Shown here in pieces: positions 24,330 through 32,788 of a DNA stretch of 39,102 nucleotides (positions are counted from its first letter, which is position 1; every line of letters begins with the position of its first letter). The notes beneath the pieces were generated by a model, which saw nothing but the letters and a program-made list of their open reading frames with translations, was not told where the DNA came from and searched no databases. Both the position numbers and the translations under genes were made by a program. Source of the stretch: Negativicutes bacterium (GTDB lineage Bacteria; Bacillota; Negativicutes; Sporomusales; JAOACF01); the NCBI GenBank assembly GCA_026417995.1, contig JAOACF010000008.1, forward strand, positions 1 to 39,102, read 5' to 3'.

Positions 24330-27278
24330 TTAAAATTCAGCCTTAACACGTATTAACCAAGGCTGTACACCATTGATACGTTTATGCTTAATGCCGAAGG
24401 TTTGCTTCTCGCCAACCTGAGTTACCGGTATTCGCCTCTGCTCCGCCCATCGGCGGAATATTTTTTCCGGTGCATACCCCTGCTGCCGCATGGCCATAGC
24501 TAGCTCGGTTTTCAAAATATAAATATAACTGTCCTCGGTGTAGCCGACAATCGCCGCAGCAGTTTTGGCATATGTCCCAAACCGGCCTTCGTTGGCCGCA
24601 ATCCAGCCCTGCAGCCACTGCCAGGCACGCTCCGAATCGTCAGCATCCTCCCGGGTAACGAGCTGCGCGATGATATATTCCGCCATCTGTACTGCCGCAT
24701 AAGATGCGGCTGATTTTTCTTCGCCGAAGATCCACATGCCAGCGAGTTGATCGGCAAGCGCTACACAGGCAATGGCGTCCAAGTGTGCATCGATGCGCTC
24801 CGGATATTTCTCGCGCAGCCGGCACCGCATGCCGTCATAGACCTGCTGGATCTCAGTGTGGTTGACGGCCAGCAGGTTTTCGATGAACAACTTGCCGGCA
24901 TGACCGTAATTTTTATCAGTTACCCTGTATATGTTACTGGCAAATAGCTGATCATCGGCCAACGGCCCGCCGTAGATCTCCATTACGCGGGTAACAATCC
25001 CGCCTTTTGTATGCTCATTGATTAGCGGGTTTTCACCATTCATAATGACAACTGTGCGCCAAGTGGCAGTCTGCTGTAGCCCGGTTCCGGTGCCGCGACG
25101 GCGTCCCTTGCCTTCTGACAGCATGTAAATAATCGGATCAACTACATCCTGCTTTTTCTTGTCGCTTAGCGTCTCGTACTCGTTAATGCCGAGCGGCAAA
25201 TCAGTGCACAGCGCTGCTGTCCGTTCGATACCGGTCTGCGACGAATTGGCAGTAATCTTGAGCGTTCCTGGGTGGCCCCAGACGGACAGCGCAGCATATA
25301 GCGTAGCAGTCTTACCGTCACGGCTTGTTCCCCAATTATGGATTGCAAATATCCGTTGCCCAACGAGCTTAAGGAGCGGCGCGGCAAAGCTGGCTGCGAG
25401 GATAAAACGTGCCTTCGGCCTGGTTCGCAACAGTTGCATGGTCTGCAGCCATATTTGATAGTCGCCTTTTGTTCCGAAACCGCCGAGCACTTCCTTTGAC
25501 GCCTGGTCATCCACGTCCAGCACGTAGTTATTATTGAGCCCTGGACAAACAAATTCACTGTCATGGCTACGCCAACCGAGCTTGGCTACACCCAGTCTGT
25601 TGGCGATTAAATCCGCGTTGCTGGCCTCCAGCGCCGACAGCCACTTGCTTAAGTTCTTCGCCATTTCGGAATTGATAGTCAATCCATAGTCCGCCATGCA
25701 CATAATCTTGCGAGCATCAAAGATGGTTGATTTTGGCAGGACAACCGGTCGCCAGGTTCCTCGATGGTCTCGGAATATGACAACCGCTTTTTCAGTCTGA
25801 GTATCAATGTTGTAAATGCGTTCGGCAATTATTACCGGCGTATAGGACGCTTCCTGATACGTTTCGCCTCGATCTGATACCCGTTTAAGCATGATCTTCC
25901 CGGTTTTATTAAATATCCAGGACACATAGTTGGATGTACTTTTCGGCATTCGGAGCCGAACAGGAATATCAGATATATATTTATCTGCGTCCGGAGGCGG
26001 CTCAGGCTCCTGGCTGTTATCAGGTTCAACTATTTCTTCTGCTATGGCGGCCGCCGTCTCTCGCCGCGCCTTAGCCATCTCCTGACGCAAAGTGTTTTTG
26101 TTAAGCTGTCCGCTGCAGCGCTGAAAAAACACGTCAAACTCAGCCGGTGCCTGTTGCTTGAGCATGTTAAGCGCTGTAAGTATCTCAGGTTGATAGACAA
26201 CTTCCGGAGTTGGCACGGCAATCGACCGCACCAGGGCGCGTGCTTGCGGCAGTTTACCTAAGGACCACCCGCAAGGGGCCTGCACTCCGCAGCCGCCAGG
26301 CGGGCATCCCTGAAACCCGAGATGCCGGCGTATGTACTCACAATTTTGAGGATTCATCTGCTGCAAGCATTCGTCTATTTTTTTGTCACAGTCGTGCGGG
26401 TTATATCGTACCGGGTCCATGGCTGAAACCGCGTGTGCGGCCTGAATACCGTCATTGGCGCGCACTATGTTTGTAAGCGCTGCCAACCATTCCCCATAGG
26501 ATATTGTTTTTGCGTTTAACTGTACATGCTGCATAAACATGCAGTTGTGGAGCATATACGCGGCGGGACCGTCTGTTGGCCTGCGTTCAAACGACGTTTT
26601 GCGCTCCCGGCCATGATCCGCCGCCGAAATCGTATTGATTACCGGGATTTGATCAAGCAAATCTGACGGGTTATAGCGATAATCCGAAACTTCAATGACC
26701 TGCGCCTGGACCGGCGGCATTTTGGGTTTATAATTGAGCGTCCCCGGAACGCGCATAACGCGGTCGATATTAGATGTTGTGTCAAGATGCCAGCCTACCG
26801 CACCGGCTCGCTGGCGAATATATTCCTGCAGGCGCGCTAGCAGCTCCTGCGCCTGTTTTTTCTCCTCTGGCGTGTCGAAATACCAGCACTCGGAAAATAG
26901 CCACCAGGCATGAATGCCGTAGCCAGTCCAGACGATTATCGAAGGAGGAATATGTTCGGGCAAGAGGCTCATGGCCTCCTGCACCGAACGGGGAAGGTTA
27001 TCTCTCGCGTGAGCGCCGGGAGAGTAAATATCGATATCTACCCAAGCTGCCGGGAAGCCAATGATGTCGGCTTCCGCCCACTTATGATCGACGCTCTGTG
27101 CGGCAATGCCCGGCGAAAAATATATGTTAAGACCAGTAAAGCCGTTGATAATGTTCTGGACTTTCCGGAAATCGCTTACCGGTATCGACTTGGCCCGCTG
27201 CTTAGGGATTGTGAATATCTGTGTGTAGCCGCGCTCTGCGTACTCAAATATTTTTGACAGAAATTGTGTTGCGTCCAC
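24330..27278 (-). CDS. Replication protein: primase-polymerase-like N-terminus fused to DUF927-like helicase/ATPase
   Basis: 982 aa; WVDIDI, TGYGIHAWWLFSECW, DRVMRVPGTLNYK; later GQRIFAIHNWGTSRDGKTATLYAALSVWG and LPLGINEYETLSDKKK. Confidence 0.8.
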   Translation of the reverse strand: MDATQFLSKIFEYAERGYTQIFTIPKQRAKSIPVSDFRKVQNIINGFTGLNIYFSPGIAAQSVDHKWAEADIIGFPAAWVDIDIYSPGAHARDNLPRSVQEAMSLLPEHIPPSIIVWTGYGIHAWWLFSECWYFDTPEEKKQAQELLARLQEYIRQRAGAVGWHLDTTSNIDRVMRVPGTLNYKPKMPPVQAQVIEVSDYRYNPSDLLDQIPVINTISAADHGRERKTSFERRPTDGPAAYMLHNCMFMQHVQLNAKTISYGEWLAALTNIVRANDGIQAAHAVSAMDPVRYNPHDCDKKIDECLQQMNPQNCEYIRRHLGFQGCPPGGCGVQAPCGWSLGKLPQARALVRSIAVPTPEVVYQPEILTALNMLKQQAPAEFDVFFQRCSGQLNKNTLRQEMAKARRETAAAIAEEIVEPDNSQEPEPPPDADKYISDIPVRLRMPKSTSNYVSWIFNKTGKIMLKRVSDRGETYQEASYTPVIIAERIYNIDTQTEKAVVIFRDHRGTWRPVVLPKSTIFDARKIMCMADYGLTINSEMAKNLSKWLSALEASNADLIANRLGVAKLGWRSHDSEFVCPGLNNNYVLDVDDQASKEVLGGFGTKGDYQIWLQTMQLLRTRPKARFILAASFAAPLLKLVGQRIFAIHNWGTSRDGKTATLYAALSVWGHPGTLKITANSSQTGIERTAALCTDLPLGINEYETLSDKKKQDVVDPIIYMLSEGKGRRRGTGTGLQQTATWRTVVIMNGENPLINEHTKGGIVTRVMEIYGGPLADDQLFASNIYRVTDKNYGHAGKLFIENLLAVNHTEIQQVYDGMRCRLREKYPERIDAHLDAIACVALADQLAGMWIFGEEKSAASYAAVQMAEYIIAQLVTREDADDSERAWQWLQGWIAANEGRFGTYAKTAAAIVGYTEDSYIYILKTELAMAMRQQGYAPEKIFRRWAEQRRIPVTQVGEKQTFGIKHKRINGVQPWLIRVKAEF

Positions 27279-27298
27279 GATTTACCTCCTTGGGGCCG

Positions 27299-27682
27299 TT
27301 ACCGCAGGATGTTAAGCGCATCCTCCACCGATCGCGGAATGCCAGTTTTTGCTCCAAGCTGCCGCATCTGTTCGAGAAAATTAAGCTGCTTCGGAGTAGG
27401 TTTGCGGTTTTGGGTTTTTACTTCCAGGAAAGCGGCCGCCGCGACTAACTGTCCGACGTGTTCCGGCGAGATTATTATCGGTTGAATAACTAACAGGTCA
27501 GAAAAACCTTCCGGCAAGCCGGTTTGAAATGGACGGGGATTATAAATCGTGATTGATCCGTCCAGGTTGCGTTGAATGCGTTCTCCTTGCCATGCTTGTC
27601 CTACGTTGGTTCGGAATGACACGCCTAACCGTTGCCTGGATATTTCAAAGCGAATTTGGTTCTGCAGATCGTGTTCGCGCAT
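27299..27682 (-). CDS. VRR-NUC domain nuclease
   Basis: MREHDLQNQIRFEIS...GFSDLLVIQP...AAFLEVKTQNRKPTPKQLNFLEQMRQLGAKTGIPRSVEDAL. Confidence 0.85.
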   Translation of the reverse strand: MREHDLQNQIRFEISRQRLGVSFRTNVGQAWQGERIQRNLDGSITIYNPRPFQTGLPEGFSDLLVIQPIIISPEHVGQLVAAAAFLEVKTQNRKPTPKQLNFLEQMRQLGAKTGIPRSVEDALNILR

Positions 27683-27840
27683 CAACCGCGGCCTCCATCT
27701 CGATTTTTCTTTTCAAATTCCTGGGCTTTCATAATATGAGAATATATGTTTCGCGCACACATCCGGCAGATTTCGATATAGTAGCCAGGAGCGATTTCGA
27801 TTGTATAGCGATTGACATGAATACATCTAACTGTTGTCAT
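27682..27840 (-). CDS. Small Cys-containing hypothetical protein
   Basis: Read manually: MTTVRCIHVNRYTIEIAPGYYIEICRMCARNIYSHIMKAQEFEKKNRDGGRG; RBS AGGAGG; TGATG overlap with VRR-NUC. Confidence 0.6.
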   Translation of the reverse strand: MTTVRCIHVNRYTIEIAPGYYIEICRMCARNIYSHIMKAQEFEKKNRDGGRG

Positions 27841-27849
27841 AGCAACCTC

Positions 27850-28005
27850 CTAATGCCGGCAATCCGGGCCCTGATCGCTATCAATGCCCCCGTGCGAGCA
27901 GTCGTGTGTTTCATGCATTTTAGCGATTGCGCATACGGCAAAAATCATAAAAGCCAACCCGGCGCTGATCCACGCCGTTATCGGCAGCCAGTACCACTCA
28001 ACCAT
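27850..28005 (-). CDS. Small membrane protein
   Basis: MVEWYWLPITAWISAGLAFMIFAVCAIAKMHETHDCSHGG; RBS GGAGGGATTAAC. Confidence 0.55.
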   Translation of the reverse strand: MVEWYWLPITAWISAGLAFMIFAVCAIAKMHETHDCSHGGIDSDQGPDCRH

Positions 28006-28006
28006 G

Positions 28007-28144
28007 TTAATCCCTCCGGCTTTGGATATTAAGACATACGGATCCGAAACAAGGAATGTCTTCCGGATAAGGCTCACCATGGCAGACTCCGTTTTGATTG
28101 TATACACAGTTGGTCTCTGGACCGTGGATACATTTATCTAACAA
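28007..28144 (-). CDS. Cys-rich small protein
   Basis: Read manually: MLDKCIHGPETNCVYNQNGVCHGEPYPEDIPCFGSVCLNIQSRRD; TTG start after GGGGAGGAG. Confidence 0.5.
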   Translation of the reverse strand: MLDKCIHGPETNCVYNQNGVCHGEPYPEDIPCFGSVCLNIQSRRD

Positions 28145-28171
28145 TGTTTTTCTCCTCCCCACCGTGGGCGC

Positions 28172-28537
28172 TTACACAGCGCCCACTAATTTCCCCAAAG
28201 CTTCGACGGCTGTTTTAATCTGACCGTACTCTGTCTCCAACGCATAAAGCTCAGTCTTCAAAGCTGATATCCGTTGATTTATTGCAGTTTCGCGCTTACT
28301 TAACATTTTGAGTGATACTGCGATTACATCAAACTCGTTAGTCGCTGTTGTTTCAAGTTGGCTTACAGTTTCGACTATGGAAGTGCCGGCGTTCGCGGGG
28401 ACTGTGGCGACCTCCTCTGTCTGTGCCACGGAGGTTTCCGCCGGCGTTCGCGGGGACTGTGGCGACCTCCTCTGTCTGTGCCACGGAGGTTTCCGCCGGC
28501 GTTCGCGGGGACTGTGTGGACGTATCCTGCTCATCAC
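28172..28537 (-). CDS. Out-of-frame C-terminal coiled-coil part of the preceding gene
   Basis: Shares the 55-bp repeat; in frame with 28353-28847 only if one repeat copy is removed. Confidence 0.5.
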   Translation of the reverse strand: MMSRIRPHSPRERRRKPPWHRQRRSPQSPRTPAETSVAQTEEVATVPANAGTSIVETVSQLETTATNEFDVIAVSLKMLSKRETAINQRISALKTELYALETEYGQIKTAVEALGKLVGAV

Positions 28538-28847
28538 TTTTGCATCTATGAAGCCCCATAGCCGTTAACCTGTTATACAGCGTAGGATCGCTCTTAAACC
28601 CATACATACGCTTGATAGCTTGCTTAGATATGCCGCGACTAAGCAACAGTTCGGCGTCTTCCTTAGTCAGATCGGCAGGTTCCATCTGGCGGGCTTTATC
28701 TAGAGATATATTCAATCTCAAGCACTCCGCGGGAGAAGGTTGCCTGGTTACGCATTTGCTTGGCTCGGTCATTCTTATCGCCCTTTCTCTCATTTCTTTT
28801 GACAGCAACGGCCTCTCTGGCTTGTTGACATTAACGTATCTGCCCAA
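28353..28847 (-). CDS. HTH-like regulator, C-terminus frame-shifted by a tandem repeat
   Basis: LLSRGISKQAIKRMYGFKSDPTLYNRLTAMGL is HTH-like; tail NLRGTDRGGRHSPRERRHFHSRNCKPT is an alternate-frame reading of the repeat. Confidence 0.55.
   Translation of the reverse strand: MGRYVNVNKPERPLLSKEMRERAIRMTEPSKCVTRQPSPAECLRLNISLDKARQMEPADLTKEDAELLLSRGISKQAIKRMYGFKSDPTLYNRLTAMGLHRCKSDEQDTSTQSPRTPAETSVAQTEEVATVPANAGGNLRGTDRGGRHSPRERRHFHSRNCKPT
28385..28516. repeat. 55-bp tandem repeat, about 2.4 copies
   Basis: Unit GCCGGCGTTCGCGGGGACTGTGGCGACCTCCTCTGTCTGTGCCACGGAGGTTTCC starting at 28385, 28440 and (partial) 28495. Confidence 0.95.
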
Positions 28848-29151
28848 GAGGAGTCGCCTCCTTGATAAGACGATATGTCAGGCAATTGCCGCTTTGAGCG
28901 TAAAAACACCGATCAGAACACGAATGACATCGCATACTAAGCAGACGGTCAAGAGCGCGTCTTTGCCAGTCAATCATTTCGTCATACTGGTCTTTTTGAA
29001 CCGCCAAGATATTCGGCGGAAATTCTGCCACGCTGTTATCCAACGCTCGGGTAGCAATTCCGGCAAGTTCGGCAATAATTAGTTGAGCTTTTCGATTTAT
29101 AAACCGGCTTTCAATTTTAAGTATCCTATTGATCCGCTCACGGTCGGTCAT
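28831..29151 (-). CDS. Hypothetical protein with C-terminal Cys motif
   Basis: 106 aa; RCHSCSDRCFYAQSGNC. Confidence 0.6.
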   Translation of the reverse strand: MTDRERINRILKIESRFINRKAQLIIAELAGIATRALDNSVAEFPPNILAVQKDQYDEMIDWQRRALDRLLSMRCHSCSDRCFYAQSGNCLTYRLIKEATPLGQIR

Positions 29152-29228
29152 TTCTCACTCCTCGCCTTCACAATCATATAAGCCCAAACCCAGACAGCAG
29201 CAGCTGCGATAATATCCATGATGCTCAT
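29148..29228 (-). CDS. 26-aa membrane microprotein
   Basis: Read manually: MSIMDIIAAAAVWVWAYMIVKARSEK; ATGA overlaps on both sides. Confidence 0.45.
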   Translation of the reverse strand: MSIMDIIAAAAVWVWAYMIVKARSEK

Positions 29229-29470
29229 TGCCGCACCTTCAATCCTCGACGCTTCAACACGCGTTTTATCTTGGCTTGACCCGCTTTTCTGCCTTCATAC
29301 TGTAAGAACCATAGCAGTTGTTCATTTGTCATGCGATACAAGGCGCAATCATAGTTTAGGTCGCCGACAGATAAGCGCAGCGCACTGTTTACCGCCCGCG
29401 CGAACTCTGATTTACAGTCGCCATCAGGTTGAACGGTTTTACAACATGGACATTCCTTTAACTCTTTCAT
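29225..29470 (-). CDS. Hypothetical phage protein
   Basis: 81 aa; MKELKECPCCKTVQPDGDC...; overlaps upstream gene. Confidence 0.55.
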   Translation of the reverse strand: MKELKECPCCKTVQPDGDCKSEFARAVNSALRLSVGDLNYDCALYRMTNEQLLWFLQYEGRKAGQAKIKRVLKRRGLKVRQ

Positions 29471-29727
29471 TGCCGCACCTCCGCAAACTCGCCCTGGCCG
29501 AGCAGGCGATCCATTGTTCGCTTATAAATTGTGTCAGGATGAGCAAGGTGTTCAGCCTCGCGTTTAACCGTATCAATACGGTCATTTAAGTGCTGCATTG
29601 CAGTTACTGCAAACATTTGCTGAATATAAAGCTGTGAAACTTGCTTCGTGAGGTATATCACTGCGCCGATCGTTACCACGTTCATGACGATCAGGCAGAT
29701 AATGAGTTTGTTTTTCATGATCTTCAC
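29467..29727 (-). CDS. Hypothetical protein with N-terminal TM
   Basis: 86 aa; KLIICLIVMNVVTIGAVIYL then coiled coil. Confidence 0.55.
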   Translation of the reverse strand: MKIMKNKLIICLIVMNVVTIGAVIYLTKQVSQLYIQQMFAVTAMQHLNDRIDTVKREAEHLAHPDTIYKRTMDRLLGQGEFAEVRQ

Positions 29728-29762
29728 CTCACTATATAGGCCAGCAGTCGCCGGTCTAATTT

Positions 29763-31151
29763 TTATCCACTTCCGGCGCCGAACGGGATTCTTTTAAGTT
29801 CACACATCTTACGAACCCAATGCGGCGAATAGCCTCTCTGCATTGCGATCTGCTCAAGGGTTACCACGTTTCTAGCTTGGCGCACTTCCTCTTTTCGTTT
29901 GCGCTTCTCTAATTCAATGACTTCGGCCAGTTCACCGGCGCGCTGTTTAGGTGTGTTGTCACGTTCTTCAACCTGGTAAACATGTGTGCAATACGGGCAT
30001 ACCGGAGCAGGCCTATGGGCGCCAAAACACTTCGGACATTGTTTGAGCGGAAATTCTCGTTTCTCGCCAGGACGTTTTTTGTTGTTTTCCAGGGACCATT
30101 CCCGGTCTTCATCCGGCAAACCGTGCCGGTACAGGTTCCCTACATGGTCAATAATGATGGCTATCTTCTCTGGGTTCTCTTTATCCGGACGCATTGCGCG
30201 CATTGATTGCTGAATGAACAACGTAAGTGACTGAGTAGGCCTGGCCAGAATAACAGCTTCCATTGCCGGCACATCGAACCCCTCGCTGATCAAATCAACG
30301 TTGCATAATATTTTTATCGATCCGTTCTTAAAATCATTGATTGCCGCCTTACGGGCAACGTCCGGTGTTTCCCCGTCAATGTGCAGCGCCGGTATTCCCG
30401 CCTGGCGAAACATCTCCGCCGTATGCTGGCTGTGGGCCAAGCTTGCGCAATAACATACTGCCCTGGCCCCCGGCGCCAGGCGCTGATACTGATCAATCAG
30501 GTCGCCGATAATTTCTGACTTGTCCATTCTCATGGCAACTTCAGATTGAGCAAAGTCGCCGTATTTAACCCGAAGCCCTTCAAGGTCGGCGGCTACCGGC
30601 GGCGCGTAGTATTTAAACGGGGAGAGATTTCCCGATGCAATAAGCTCCTTAACGGTTGGGCCCATAATCAAGCTTTCAAAAATATCGCCCAGACCGTCAC
30701 CTCCCATCCGCGCCGGTGTAGCTGTCAGTCCTATCACAAATGCATCCGGGTACAACTGGAGCAGTTTCCGCCAAGTGTTCGCCGTTGCGTGATGAGCTTC
30801 GTCAAGAATGATCAACTGTGGCGGTGTTATCTTATCAGTGCGCCGGACGATAGTTTGGATACTTCCGATTTGGATCTGCTCATTGACAGTCATGGGGTAA
30901 CCGGCAGCAATAATTCCATGCGGAACACCCATGGCGCTGAATGTTGCAGAAGATTGATCAATCAGTTCCTGCCGGTGCACGACAAACATAGTGTTGTTGC
31001 CTTTCAGTCGAGCCTGGGCGCTCATGTAAGCCATCAGTACGGTTTTCCCAGCACCGCAAGGGGCAACAATACAGGTACGTTGTTTCCCGTTTTGGAATTC
31101 CAGCCTGGCGCCTTCTATGAGTAGCTCTTGATAGTCACGAAGTTCAAACAT
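29763..31151 (-). CDS. Superfamily II DEAD/DEAH-box helicase (SSL2/Res-like)
   Basis: APCGAGKTVLMAYM, ILDEAHHATANTW, GLTATPARMGGDGLG; C-terminal CPKC/CPYC ribbon and HTH-like tail. Confidence 0.9.
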   Translation of the reverse strand: MFELRDYQELLIEGARLEFQNGKQRTCIVAPCGAGKTVLMAYMSAQARLKGNNTMFVVHRQELIDQSSATFSAMGVPHGIIAAGYPMTVNEQIQIGSIQTIVRRTDKITPPQLIILDEAHHATANTWRKLLQLYPDAFVIGLTATPARMGGDGLGDIFESLIMGPTVKELIASGNLSPFKYYAPPVAADLEGLRVKYGDFAQSEVAMRMDKSEIIGDLIDQYQRLAPGARAVCYCASLAHSQHTAEMFRQAGIPALHIDGETPDVARKAAINDFKNGSIKILCNVDLISEGFDVPAMEAVILARPTQSLTLFIQQSMRAMRPDKENPEKIAIIIDHVGNLYRHGLPDEDREWSLENNKKRPGEKREFPLKQCPKCFGAHRPAPVCPYCTHVYQVEERDNTPKQRAGELAEVIELEKRKRKEEVRQARNVVTLEQIAMQRGYSPHWVRKMCELKRIPFGAGSG

Positions 31152-31244
31152 TGGTACCTCCAGGGTAAGAAATAGCCCGTCCTAGACATAAATACCAGAA
31201 CGGGCTATTTGCGGTTGTTAGCCGACTGTGTATGTTACTGCAGA

Positions 31245-31787
31245 TTAAAACGGCGTTTGGCGTGGCGGTTGAGCGGGAGCAGGCTGCGGCTGGTATTGCT
31301 GAGGGTATCCCTGCGGCGCTGGTACAAAACCCGGTAGTGGCGGCTGCGGGGCTGGTGCAGGAGACTGATACTGCTGAGCATACCCCTGCGGCGCTGGATA
31401 CGGCGCCGGATATCCCGGCTGCGGCGGATACTGTGGCGGCATCGGCGGTTGATATTGCTGCTGATATCCCGGCAGTTGCTGTTGCTGCGGAGCCGGTTCG
31501 ACATAACTCATGTCATTTACGATTAGCGTCCAAGAGCGCCGTTTTTGCTGTGTTTGCTGATCCGTCCACTCGTCTTCCTCCATGCGACCGGCAACGACAA
31601 GGCGATGACCCTTTTCGGCTTTGGCAATGTTCTCGCCGACTTTACCGAACGCGGTGCAGCGAAAAAATGAAGCCTTTTCGCCGCGGTTATCAGCCAGAGT
31701 AAAATGAGTATACGTGCTTTTACCGTCTTGGGACGTTTTAACCTCCGGCTTGTCCGTCAAGCGGCCATATACTGTAATGCTGTTCAT
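31245..31787 (-). CDS. ssb: Single-stranded DNA-binding protein
   Basis: MNSITVYGRLTDKPEVKTSQDGKSTYTHFTLADNRG...FFRCTAFGKVGENIAKAEKGHRLVVAGRME; Pro/Gln-rich tail. Confidence 0.9.
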   Translation of the reverse strand: MNSITVYGRLTDKPEVKTSQDGKSTYTHFTLADNRGEKASFFRCTAFGKVGENIAKAEKGHRLVVAGRMEEDEWTDQQTQQKRRSWTLIVNDMSYVEPAPQQQQLPGYQQQYQPPMPPQYPPQPGYPAPYPAPQGYAQQYQSPAPAPQPPLPGFVPAPQGYPQQYQPQPAPAQPPRQTPF

Positions 31788-31789
31788 AG

Positions 31790-32788
31790 TTATTGCCCTC
31801 CCGTTTTTTGTTGTACGTAAGTTTTGAAGTCATTCATGAGCGTATAGCATTCTTCGGTTGTAAGTTGCCCCGGCGTCCGTCCGAAACGCTGCTGAATATA
31901 TGTCGGTACACCATTGAGATCCCACCCTGCCTGCTGCCAATACCAGACAATTTCTGCCTCGTAAGCCGAGAAACCGTAACCGGATTGTTGCGGCGCCGGC
32001 TGCTCGAACGGTAGAGCAATCTGCGGCGGGCATTGCGGCTGCGCGAACTGGTAAATGTTCGGTTGATACATTTGAGGCTGATAGTAATTCGGCTGAGCAT
32101 CAACGCCCTGCTCTAGCCAAGCGATTAGCTGTGCGCCCGTGCCTTCATCCGGAATAAAACACTTACCATCGAAAAGCCTGGTTCGATCTTTGCCAGCCGT
32201 AGCGGTATGCTGATAGTTGTCCATATCAAGCACAACGGTAAATTCATATTCAAGCCCAGCGCGCTGCACAGGCTCCATACCTTTTTTGACCGGAATGACT
32301 TTGCCTTTTTCATCTTTCTCAAGATCATAGGCTGTCTTGGCCCGCATGGTGACGATAATATGCAGCGGTGATTGCAAGATGGTGTCAATTAGCCGGTTGT
32401 GCATGGGTGTAGCTTCGCGCCAGCCTGAAGTAAACGCGCTTTTCCCGCCGCTTCGTTTATCTACTTCATCAAGAATGCCGCCTTCCTTTGCCCAGGCATG
32501 AGACAGGCTGTCAATGATCAGGATATTATAGCCGGCAGTTTCAGCCTCTTTGATAGCGCCGATATATTTGTCTACCGAAAATGGCGGTGCGATTTCGGCA
32601 ACATCGTAATCAGCAATATCGCAATAAAGTTGTCCGCTACCGTTTTCAGTATCGATTAAGGCAATTTTTCCACCCATTCCCTTCGCGATTTTAAGTGCCG
32701 AATAGGTTTTTCCCGAGCCGCTGGGACCGCAAAGAGCTAGCTTTAGCTTCGCCTTTCGCCGTTCGGCTTTTTTGAATACACTGCTCAT
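31790..32788 (-). CDS. Sak4-like RecA-fold ATPase
   Basis: LALCGPSGSGKTYSALKIAKGMGGKIALIDTENGSGQLY; LIIDSLSHAW; next to SSB. Confidence 0.8.
   Translation of the reverse strand: MSSVFKKAERRKAKLKLALCGPSGSGKTYSALKIAKGMGGKIALIDTENGSGQLYCDIADYDVAEIAPPFSVDKYIGAIKEAETAGYNILIIDSLSHAWAKEGGILDEVDKRSGGKSAFTSGWREATPMHNRLIDTILQSPLHIIVTMRAKTAYDLEKDEKGKVIPVKKGMEPVQRAGLEYEFTVVLDMDNYQHTATAGKDRTRLFDGKCFIPDEGTGAQLIAWLEQGVDAQPNYYQPQMYQPNIYQFAQPQCPPQIALPFEQPAPQQSGYGFSAYEAEIVWYWQQAGWDLNGVPTYIQQRFGRTPGQLTTEECYTLMNDFKTYVQQKTGGQ

Noticed and set aside
28385-28516. Possible CRISPR array
   Set aside because: Direct tandem repeat with no spacers; lies within a coding region.
28308-28568. Three overlapping plus-strand ORFs over the 55-bp repeat
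   Set aside because: The repeat lacks stops in all frames, so ORFs arise by composition only.
31232-31702. Plus-strand Ala-rich 156-aa ORF
   Set aside because: Antisense reading of the Pro/Gln-rich SSB tail; no independent support.
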